Assembly: GCA_013376735.1 (NCBI GenBank)
Contig: VINJ01000001.1
Span: 1,364,001-1,428,000 of the forward strand
DNA: 64,000 bases
Direction: 5' to 3'
Origin: a bacterium Scap17
GTDB taxonomy: Bacteria; Pseudomonadota; Gammaproteobacteria; Pseudomonadales; Halomonadaceae
The notes under the pieces were generated by a model. That model had not been told where the DNA came from, ran no database searches, and saw only the letters and a program-made list of their open reading frames with translations. Position numbers and translations under genes: made by a program. Numbering within the stretch: the first letter of the stretch is position 1; every line of letters begins with the position of its first letter. Below are positions 1-5,952 of this stretch, in pieces.

Positions 1-11
1 ACAACGCCTGA
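1..11 (+). CDS. 3' end of another member of the secreted repeat-protein array (partial)
   Basis: The first 11 bases read in frame as D-N-A-stop, the same ending (LNDNA) as the two complete genes that follow. The sequence just after it contains GTCACGCTGAC (21-31), which recurs after the second complete copy (864-874). This makes it very likely that the array starts upstream of the window and has at least four members. Only three codons and the stop are visible, so nothing can be said about the rest of the protein. Confidence 0.6.
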
Positions 12-96
12 AGCAGAGTGGTCACGCTGACAACTCAGTGACCCCCGAACAGCGCCTCACCTGACATTCGACCTTGCCCATTTCTGGAGAATCATC

Positions 97-429
97 ATGA
101 AAACCCTGACTTCCCTGATCGCCGCCGCTGCCATTTCCATTGCTGCCACCGGCGTTGCCACCGCTGATGAAAGTGTTGCCGATGCCCAGGTGCGTGCCGC
201 ACTGAGCGAACAGGTCATCCACGGCCAGGCGCAGCCTGCCGCGACGCAGCTGAATGCTGCCGAGTCCGGCATGAGTGCCGCTGCCAACCGTGTCGAGCAG
301 TCCCTGAACGCCGATACCATCAAGGGTGAACAGACGCACGCCGTCTCCCGCGGCCAGAGCCTGAGCAACGACAATGGCAAGAGTGTCGCGGCATCACGCT
401 TTGAAGATGCGCTGAACGACAACGCCTGA
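97..429 (+). CDS. Small secreted repeat protein, array copy 1
   Basis: 110 residues with a Sec signal peptide (MKTLTSLIAAAAISIAATG..., cleavage likely after TATA-D or VATA near residue 23). The mature part is about 87 residues and contains three diverged copies of one unit, roughly (S/D)VA-x3-(R)VE-x2-LN-x4-I-x-GQ: SVADAQVRAALSEQVIHGQ, then SAAANRVEQSLNADTIKGEQ, then a truncated SVAASRFEDALNDNA. It has no cysteines, is predicted helical, and is Gln/Ala/Ser-rich. A Shine-Dalgarno CTGGAG lies 8 bases before the ATG. It is about 50-60% similar to the next two genes, in the same orientation, with 90 bp and 124 bp spacers. I do not recognise the family. Export to the periplasm or outside is inferred from the signal peptide; the function is unknown. 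Confidence 0.8.
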   Translation: MKTLTSLIAAAAISIAATGVATADESVADAQVRAALSEQVIHGQAQPAATQLNAAESGMSAAANRVEQSLNADTIKGEQTHAVSRGQSLSNDNGKSVAASRFEDALNDNA

Positions 430-519
430 GTCTGAAGGTCCTGATTCATGACCCCAGGACCACAGCAGTACTGATCTCCTTTTTATCTATTCGCTATTCA
501 CTTTTTCTGGAGTCATCTC

Positions 520-852
520 ATGAAAACCCTCAATGCCCTTATCGCCGCCGTTGCCCTGTCCGTGACCGCCACTGGCGTCGCCAATGCCGATAGCGTTGCC
601 GACCAGCAGGTTCGCGCCAACCTCAGTGAATCCGTGATCCACGGTCAGGCCCAGCAGTCAGCCACTCAGCAGCAGGCCATCACCGATGCAGGCAAGAGCG
701 TTGCAGCCAGCCGTGTCGAGCAGGCGCTGAACAGCCAGACCATCAAGGGCCAGCAGGCGCAGGTCACTCGCGACACCCAGCAGTTCGTCAATGATTCCGG
801 CAAGAGCGTTGCCGCGTCACGTGTCGAGCATGCCCTGAACGACAACGCCTGA
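520..852 (+). CDS. Small secreted repeat protein, array copy 2
   Basis: 110 residues, same length and architecture as its neighbours: signal peptide ending near VANA-DS, then three diverged repeats (SVADQQVRANLSESVIHGQ; GKSVAASRVEQALNSQTIKG; GKSVAASRVEHALNDNA). The second and third units are almost identical over GKSVAASRVE-x-ALN, the clearest view of the internal repeat. The RBS is CTGGAG before ATG 520. Downstream lies a short perfect hairpin, GCCGTCA-cgc-TGACGGC (861-877), without a T tract. The function is unknown; because the copies are tandem and equal in length, recent duplication is inferred. Confidence 0.8.
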   Translation: MKTLNALIAAVALSVTATGVANADSVADQQVRANLSESVIHGQAQQSATQQQAITDAGKSVAASRVEQALNSQTIKGQQAQVTRDTQQFVNDSGKSVAASRVEHALNDNA

Positions 853-976
853 TGCGTCGCGCCGTCACGCTGACGGCACCCAAGACAGACCCTGCTTGCG
901 ACCTGGCTGACCTGGTGGATGTTGTTGATCCGGTTGGCCCAGTTGACCCGACAAAAGATTTCACTGGAGATATCTC

Positions 977-1309
977 ATGAAACTGCTCAATACCCTCATC
1001 GCCGCCACCGCGCTTTCCGTTGCTGCCACCGGTGCTGCCTTTGCAGACAGCGTCGCTGACCTTCAGGTGCGCTCTGCGCTCAGCGAATCCAGCATCCACG
1101 GCCAGGCTCAGTCCGCCGCCGCCGAGCAAGCCACCTTTGCCGATACCGGCATGAGCGTTGCTGCGGGCCGTGTCGAAAGCTCCTTGAACGATGTTGTGAT
1201 CGAAGGTCAGCGCGAGACCTTGGCGTCCGACGCCCAGCAATTCGTCAACGATGCTGGCAAGAGCGTTTCCGCGACTCGCGTTCAGCATGCGCTGAGCGAA
1301 AGCGTCTGA
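977..1309 (+). CDS. Small secreted repeat protein, array copy 3
   Basis: 110 residues with signal peptide (cleavage likely after GAAFA, residue 23) and the same three-unit mature region: SVADLQVRSALSESSIHGQ, GMSVAAGRVESSLNDVVIEG, GKSVSATRVQHALSESV. It differs from copies 1 and 2 in ending LSESV instead of LNDNA, so it is the most diverged of the three. The RBS is CTGGAGAT, 8 bases before the ATG. No terminator is obvious after it; the next 500 bp carry no convincing gene. The function is unknown. Confidence 0.8.
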   Translation: MKLLNTLIAATALSVAATGAAFADSVADLQVRSALSESSIHGQAQSAAAEQATFADTGMSVAAGRVESSLNDVVIEGQRETLASDAQQFVNDAGKSVSATRVQHALSESV

Positions 1310-1823
1310 GCCAGGTTGTCTAATTCAGATTGTCTGAGCCCCGCTCTGATTCGTGACTATGCATGGCAGCAATTGACTCTAGCGTCTCCGCGACAGGTGC
1401 CGTCATGAGCAGCAGCCGGAACGGAAGTAGTAATAGTAAGAGCTCGAAGACCCAGAACGTGAAAAAGCTAGTCGCTTAGCAGTGTCACTGAGAGTCTGGA
1501 GACATCTCGTCGCGAAGTGAAACGACAGTCAGATCCTTCCTGAAATGGCCGGTATCTGTCGGGAGTCATACCGCGCAGCGACGCCCCGTGGCTCATACGA
1601 TGACGTAGAAGGGCCACGCCATGGGAAAACCTGAATAGCGTGCCATCGTAAGCCGCATCCTTGTGGGTAGTGCTTGTTGATGGTCTTTGATAATTGTTCA
1701 CGTGGGTAATTTCAGTTATCAACTCTGATAGATATCCCGCCTGGATATACGCAGTACATGAAGTGATCAATGATGTGTCACTCCATGGCAACTCGATAGT
1801 GAAAATGAACGGAGGATAGAAAG
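1310..1823. other. Non-coding gap after the array
   Basis: This is 514 bases without a convincing gene. It begins with short direct repeats around TTGTCT (1316-1340). A 24-codon basic reading frame (1405-1479) and a 107-codon frame on the minus strand (1468-1791) are present but lack family resemblance and a good start context. The last 150 bases are AT-richer than the surroundings and probably hold the promoter of the gene at 1824. Confidence 0.4.
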
Positions 1824-2090
1824 ATGATCAAGTCATTCATGACTCACGGTCTGGCAGCGTTTGCCCTCGCCATCAGCGGTCTGGCCAGTGCCGATATCAG
1901 CACTGATGACAGCAGTAACGTGCGATTCAATAGTGCTCAATCTCACGGCATTCACAGCGAAGTGCGTGATTACCAGAAGAGCGAAAAGCGCTACGCCGCA
2001 AATCCTGACATTCTGATCACCAGCCGTGGCAATGTGTTTGCCGATAGTGATGTGCATGGTGCAGTCGATATCGACGCTGACCATCGCTGA
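1824..2090 (+). CDS. Small secreted protein, possible distant relative of the array
   Basis: 88 residues with a signal peptide (cleavage near LASA-DI, residue 23). The mature region of about 65 residues is polar and rich in Asp, Ser and His. The segment NVRFNSAQSHGIHSEV resembles the first repeat of the upstream proteins (QVRANLSESVIHGQA), which suggests distant kinship, but the second and third units are not visible. A strong Shine-Dalgarno GGAGG lies about 8 bases upstream of ATG 1824. A perfect 14-bp tandem duplication (2105-2132) begins 14 bases after the stop. The function is unknown; export is inferred from the signal peptide. Confidence 0.7.
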   Translation: MIKSFMTHGLAAFALAISGLASADISTDDSSNVRFNSAQSHGIHSEVRDYQKSEKRYAANPDILITSRGNVFADSDVHGAVDIDADHR

Positions 2091-2176
2091 GCTTTCGATG
2101 CTGACGGTTCACACGACTCGGTTCACACGACTTCATGCCGCAAGTTGTCATTGCGTAACAATCGAAGCGCTGTGAT

Positions 2177-2205
2177 TTGATTGCCGCTGATTGAATTACT
2201 ATACA
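2177..2205 (+). promoter_or_regulatory. Sigma-70 type promoter of the orphan RNA
   Basis: TTGATT (2177-2182), a 17-base spacer and TATACA (2200-2205) form a near-consensus promoter with a predicted start near 2212. No protein gene follows closely. The next signal is the structured region ending in an intrinsic terminator at 2448. Confidence 0.65.
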
Positions 2206-2211
2206 CCGACG

Positions 2212-2448
2212 ATCGAAGGCGTAGGCACTGATGCGCAAGCCAGTGACTACCGAAATTCAGGGAGAGCGAAAGGGAATATCCCAGACGTAGAGACACTTGG
2301 ATAGTGAGCAGAACGCTTGAGCAAGGGCTTTGGGCCCCTCCACCATCCCTTTTAGAACGACCTGGTGGCAAAACCCTTTCTCAAACGCTTTCCTGTCCTG
2401 GGTGTCGCTGTCCCGACATTCATTGCCCGCCACCATGGCGGGTTTTTT
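2212..2448 (+). ncRNA. Candidate structured small RNA, about 237 nt
   Basis: The segment lies between a good promoter and a good terminator and folds into successive hairpins by inspection. (1) 2221-2250: GTAG-G-CACTG pairs with CAGTG-A-CTAC around an apical GC-GCAA-GC, a GNRA tetraloop. (2) GGGAATATCCC at 2272-2282. (3) 2294-2306: CACT-TGGAT-AGTG, which presents GGA in the loop. (4) 2314-2387: a long imperfect helix (about 15 pairs, three mismatches) enclosing a perfect CCACCA/TGGTGG helix (2340-2345 with 2363-2368) with a 17-base loop. (5) The terminator hairpin. No reading frame inside looks real. I could not match it to 6S, tmRNA, RNase P RNA, SRP RNA or a riboswitch class. It could instead be a long leader for the HAD gene at 2680, but that start lies 230 bases beyond the terminator. 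Confidence 0.5.
2426..2448 (+). terminator. Intrinsic terminator of the orphan RNA
   Basis: CCCGCC-accat-GGCGGG followed by TTTTTT and then ATGCC. It has a strong GC stem with a run of six T on the plus strand. Confidence 0.85.
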
Positions 2449-2603
2449 ATGCCCGGATTCCAGAAAGGCACAGCAAGTGGCTGGTCGACTCTGTGCATGT
2501 CGTCTTGCTTGGTGACCGCAATATGCTGAGGGTTTTCCAGATGATTCGTAAAGATTCATCGGCAGTTCACAGTATGGATGTCATGATGTATCACGGTTAT
2601 TAA

Positions 2604-2645
2604 ACGTTGTTGATTGCTGGCCTGCATGTCGGATATTTCGAGTCA
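2604..2645 (+). promoter_or_regulatory. Possible promoter of the HAD gene
   Basis: TTGATT (2610-2615) lies 16 bases before GATATT (2632-2637), a moderate match. This would give a leader of about 35 bases before the Shine-Dalgarno of the gene at 2680. Confidence 0.3.
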
Positions 2646-2679
2646 GGATGCCATGATATCAATCAAGTGGAGGCCCATG

Positions 2680-3438
2680 ATGGTGCGCGGAAAACTCAAG
2701 AAAGTGGCAGGTTCATTGATGTTGGGTGTTGGTTTGATGTCAGGGAGTGTGATGGCGGGTGATGTCGTCGAAAAGCCCAAGGTGCTGATCTTCGATGTCA
2801 ATGAAACGCTGCTGGATCTTGCCTCGATGCGCAGTTCCGTCGGTGAGGCACTGGGGGGAAGAGAAGACCTGCTGCCTCTGTGGTTCTCGACCATGCTGCA
2901 TTATTCTCTGGTGTCTACCGTGACCCGGGATTACCACGACTTCAGCCAGATCGGTGTCGCATCGTTGCGGGTGGTCGCGGAGAACAACGGTGTCGAACTG
3001 ACGGATGAGCAGGCGAAGAAGGCCATCATCACCCCGTTGCTGACACTCCCGCCTCACCCTGATGTCAAGGAAGGTCTGGCCAGGCTGAAGGCTGAAGGCT
3101 ACAAGATCGTCAGTCTGACCAACTCGTCCAACAAGGGCGTCCAGGCGCAATTCGAAAATGCGGGATTGCTGCCGTATTTCGATGCGCGCTACAGCATTGA
3201 AGATATCCAGATCTACAAGCCGGACCTGCGTTCCTATGAATGGGTGCTGGACAAGCTGGATGTCGAACCCGAGGAAGCCATGATGGTCGCGGCACATGGC
3301 TGGGATGTCGCCGGCGCCAAGGAGGCGGGCTTGCAGACCACGTTCATCGCCCGCCCGGGCAAGGCCCTGTTCCCGCTGTCAAAGCGGCCGGATCACGTCG
3401 TGAAGGATGTGAACGAACTGGCCGACATTCTGCAATAG
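2680..3438 (+). CDS. Exported HAD-superfamily hydrolase, haloacid dehalogenase type II-like
   Basis: 252 residues from ATG 2680, chosen because GTGGAGG ends 6 bases upstream and the product then begins with a normal signal peptide (MVRGKLKKVAGSLMLGVG..., cleavage after SVMA, residue 26). A longer frame to 2614 would bury that signal. Motif I is FDVNETLLDL with nucleophile Asp39; motif II is SLTNSS; the motif III lysine is in YKPD; motif IV is AAHGWDVAGAKEAG. This order fits the (S)-2-haloacid dehalogenase-like HAD branch, which hydrolyses 2-haloacids or small phosphorylated compounds; the substrate is not knowable here. Cytoplasmic location is the rule for the family, so the signal peptide is unusual and implies a periplasmic enzyme. 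A repeated CCTTGATTGAC follows the stop. Confidence 0.8.
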   Translation: MVRGKLKKVAGSLMLGVGLMSGSVMAGDVVEKPKVLIFDVNETLLDLASMRSSVGEALGGREDLLPLWFSTMLHYSLVSTVTRDYHDFSQIGVASLRVVAENNGVELTDEQAKKAIITPLLTLPPHPDVKEGLARLKAEGYKIVSLTNSSNKGVQAQFENAGLLPYFDARYSIEDIQIYKPDLRSYEWVLDKLDVEPEEAMMVAAHGWDVAGAKEAGLQTTFIARPGKALFPLSKRPDHVVKDVNELADILQ

Positions 3439-3649
3439 CATCAGAACCCTTGATTGACAGACCCCTTGATTGACGGGTGCTGAAGATATTCTGTCATCAT
3501 GGCGTTTATGGCATTGGTGAGGCTGGCGGGCGTCGAGTGACAGGGCAATTTGCCTGTTCAGGCTGAGATTGCCAGTCTCACCGCATGGCAGATGACGGCG
3601 TCAATGGTAGGCTGGGCGGCAATCCCCTTTTTACCAACCGGAGCTGAAT

Positions 3650-4333
3650 ATGAGTGACGCATCACAGCAGCATGGCCACCGTGCCCCTCAGATCATCGAG
3701 CCGAGCGCCCAGGCGGATGCCTGCGTGATCTGGCTGCATGGTCTGGGGGCTGACGGCAGTGATTTCGTGCCCGTGGTGCCTGCGTTGGGTCTGCCCGAGA
3801 ATCACGGCGTGCGTTTCGTCTTCCCGCATGCGCGCGAACTGGCCGTGACCGTCAATGGCGGCATGCGCATGCCAGCCTGGTACGACATTCTCGAGATGAA
3901 TCTCGGGCGGCGTGTCGATGAGGTGCAGCTGCGTGAATCCGCGGCCTACGTGCATGCCTTGATCGAGGAGCAGATCGCCCAGGGCATCGCCAGTGAGCGT
4001 ATCATTCTGGCCGGCTTTTCCCAGGGTGGTGCGGTGGTCTATGAGGCGGCGTTGAGCTGCGAGCGCCCGCTGGGCGGCCTGCTGGCGCTCTCGACCTATT
4101 TCGCGACCAGCGCGACCATTGCGCCGAGCGCCGCCAATCAGGGCCTGGCCATCAGTGTCCATCACGGTACCCACGACGATATCGTGCCGCTGGCACTGGG
4201 CGAGGCGGGCGCCGAGAGTGCGCGTGCGCTGGGTCATCCGCTGGAATGGCAGACCTGGCCGATGGCGCACGCCGTGTGTCTCGAGGAAATCGAGGCGATC
4301 GGTGAGTGGTTCAAGGCGCGTCTGCTGGCCTGA
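3650..4333 (+). CDS. Alpha/beta-hydrolase, phospholipase/carboxylesterase family
   Basis: 227 residues, the usual length for the family. The N-terminal strand is followed by WLHGLGADGSDF (oxyanion region). The nucleophile elbow is GFSQGG with Ser124, the acid is Asp176 in HGTHDD, and the catalytic His207 is in WPMAHAVC. These enzymes hydrolyse short-chain esters or lysophospholipid-type thioesters in the cytoplasm. The start is ATG 3650 with CCGGAG upstream. The gene stands alone, followed by a strong shared terminator; three imperfect copies of ATCGACTGTCAG lie right after the stop. The substrate is unknown. Confidence 0.9.
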   Translation: MSDASQQHGHRAPQIIEPSAQADACVIWLHGLGADGSDFVPVVPALGLPENHGVRFVFPHARELAVTVNGGMRMPAWYDILEMNLGRRVDEVQLRESAAYVHALIEEQIAQGIASERIILAGFSQGGAVVYEAALSCERPLGGLLALSTYFATSATIAPSAANQGLAISVHHGTHDDIVPLALGEAGAESARALGHPLEWQTWPMAHAVCLEEIEAIGEWFKARLLA

Positions 4334-4375
4334 TCGACTGTCAGGAACGACTGTCAGTATCGACTGCCAGAGCAA

Positions 4376-4411
4376 AAACGCCGCTGACGAAGTGATTCGT
4401 CAGCGGCGTTT
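4376..4411. terminator. Bidirectional terminator between convergent genes
   Basis: A perfect 16-bp stem (AAACGCCGCTGACGAA and its complement) with a GTGA loop. Runs of A on the left and T on the right allow it to serve both the esterase gene (+) and the DUF6314 gene (-). Confidence 0.85.
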
Positions 4412-4472
4412 ACGTGTGCTGCCAGCGGCCCCGTCATGCGCCGAAAGCGCTCATGTCAGATGCTGGTCGCGC

Positions 4473-5039
4473 TCAGCAGCGATAGCGGTAGGCGAGGTGT
4501 TCATCCTTGCGCGGGCCGGTGATGCGCCAGTCGAGATCAAAGCCCAGGGCATTGCCCGCCTCATCGCGCACGATGACCAGCGTGGCGGCGTAGAGATCAT
4601 CGATGCACAGATGCGCTTCACGACTGACGAAGTGGTCTTCGCCTCGAGCGCTGTCGGCCACCAGGTCGAACAGGAAGACGGCGGCATCGCGGCCACGACG
4701 CTCATGACTGAGCGACAGCGCCTCGCCATCCGCAGCCAGCTGCCAGCGATAGCGGTTGTGGAAGTTGACGCTGGATGACTGGCCCTTGAGCTGGAACTGG
4801 CCCTGCTCGAGAAATACCACGCTCTCCGCCTCTTGCTGAGCCGCTTGCCGTGCCCCGTCGTGGGGGGAATCTGGGGCTTCGTGGGTGACCGTCACCTCGC
4901 CGCTTCCCTGGCCAGACCAGGCATTGCGCGAGGCCGGGCCGGAGCGTGACGAAAAATCCAGCCGGTGGATCTGCGCGAGCAGCGCATAGAGGGTTACAAT
5001 TGGTGTCAACTTCTTCTGGCTACCGGGTTTACTCGTCAT
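4473..5039 (-). CDS. DUF6314 family protein
   Basis: 188 residues. The C-terminal half carries what I recognise as the DUF6314 pattern: NFHNRYRWQL, then FLFDL, then EAHLCIDDLYAA, then DLDWRITGPRKDEHLAYRY. It is soluble, with no signal peptide or membrane segment. The family probably folds as a small beta barrel, but its function is not established. A run of about 40 polar residues (near 45-80) is poorly conserved. ATG 5037-5039 overlaps, on opposite strands, the start codon of yigM (5038-5040), so the two genes are divergent with no intergenic space. Either the promoters lie inside each other's coding region or this gene starts further in. Family assignment is from memory of the motif order, so moderately sure. 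Confidence 0.7.
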   Translation of the reverse strand: MTSKPGSQKKLTPIVTLYALLAQIHRLDFSSRSGPASRNAWSGQGSGEVTVTHEAPDSPHDGARQAAQQEAESVVFLEQGQFQLKGQSSSVNFHNRYRWQLAADGEALSLSHERRGRDAAVFLFDLVADSARGEDHFVSREAHLCIDDLYAATLVIVRDEAGNALGFDLDWRITGPRKDEHLAYRYRC

Positions 5040-5913
5040 GTCCTACCTGATTGGTGTCACGGCCCTCTGGGCCTTCTCGTTTTCCCTGATCGGCGTCTAT
5101 CTGTCTGGTCAGGTCGATAGCTATCTGGCCGTACTGACGCGTATCGCGCTGGCGTGCCTGATCTTCGCGCCGTTCATGCGCCCGCGGGCGATCAGCGGTC
5201 GTCTGCGCTTCCAGTTGATGGCCATCGGCGCGATCCAGCTAGGCCTGATGTACATCTTCTTCTATCGCTCCTTCCTGCTGCTGCCCGTGCCGGAAGTGCT
5301 GCTGTTCACCATCTTCACGCCTATCTACATCACCTTGCTCGATGACCTGATGAACAAGCGCCTGTCGCCATTCTACCTGCTGACCGCCGCGATTGCGGTG
5401 CTGGGTGCGGCGATCATTCGCTACGACGGGGTCAGTGACGGCTTCTGGCTCGGCTTTGCGGTCGTGCAGGGCGCCAATCTGTGCTTTGCCATCGGGCAGG
5501 TGGCCTACCGTCAGGTCGCTCCGCAGCTGCCGGCGGATGTCGCCCATCGCCATGTGTTCGGCTGGTTCTATCTCGGCGCGCTGGCGCTGGTGATCGTGAT
5601 GTTCCTGCTGTTCGGCAGTACCGACAAGCTGCCGTCGCAGCCGGTGCACTTCGTGGTGCTGGGCTGGCTGGGCATCGTGGCCTCGGGGCTGGGCTATTTC
5701 CTGTGGAACAAGGGCGCGACGCGAGTCGATGCCGGCACGCTGGCGATCATGAACAACGCGCTGATACCGGCGGGCCTGCTGGTCAATCTGCTGATCTGGA
5801 ACCGCGACGCCGACCTGGCGCGTCTGGCGCTGGGTGGGGCGGTCATCGTGGCGGCACTGGTGATCAACCAGATGTGGGCGCGTCGCCGCGAGCAGGCGCT
5901 GCGCATGGCCTGA
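5038..5913 (+). CDS. yigM: YigM-like biotin transporter (DMT/EamA family)
   Basis: 291 residues with about ten membrane helices and two EamA repeats. The N terminus, WAFSFSLIG-x-YL-x-G-x-VDSYL, then RIALACLIFAPF, and later IIRYDGVSDGFW, AFGW-like HVFGWFYLGA, ASGLGYFLWN and VDAGTLAIMNN, closely follow E. coli YigM as I remember it. YigM is a single-component biotin uptake carrier in the inner membrane. That assignment is by recognition of the protein, not by context: no biotin synthesis gene is nearby. The RBS is weak and the start codon overlaps that of the divergent DUF6314 gene. Transcription probably ends in the hairpin at 5955-5981, inside the end of the convergent mocR-type gene. Confidence 0.85.
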   Translation: MSYLIGVTALWAFSFSLIGVYLSGQVDSYLAVLTRIALACLIFAPFMRPRAISGRLRFQLMAIGAIQLGLMYIFFYRSFLLLPVPEVLLFTIFTPIYITLLDDLMNKRLSPFYLLTAAIAVLGAAIIRYDGVSDGFWLGFAVVQGANLCFAIGQVAYRQVAPQLPADVAHRHVFGWFYLGALALVIVMFLLFGSTDKLPSQPVHFVVLGWLGIVASGLGYFLWNKGATRVDAGTLAIMNNALIPAGLLVNLLIWNRDADLARLALGGAVIVAALVINQMWARRREQALRMA

Positions 5914-5952
5914 AAGTCTGCGCCATAAGGAAATCCAGACATCGCATCACAA

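Noticed and set aside
1405-1479. 24-codon basic peptide frame after the secreted array
   Set aside because: Ser/Lys-rich and short, with only a weak upstream purine stretch; cannot be separated from chance.
1468-1791. 107-codon minus-strand frame between the array and the gene at 1824
   Set aside because: No RBS, no signal or domain, composition unlike the neighbours.
2304-2603. 99-codon plus-strand frame across the terminator at 2426
   Set aside because: It runs through the terminator hairpin and the T run, and its translation (Cys/Pro-rich, repeated starts) resembles no protein family.
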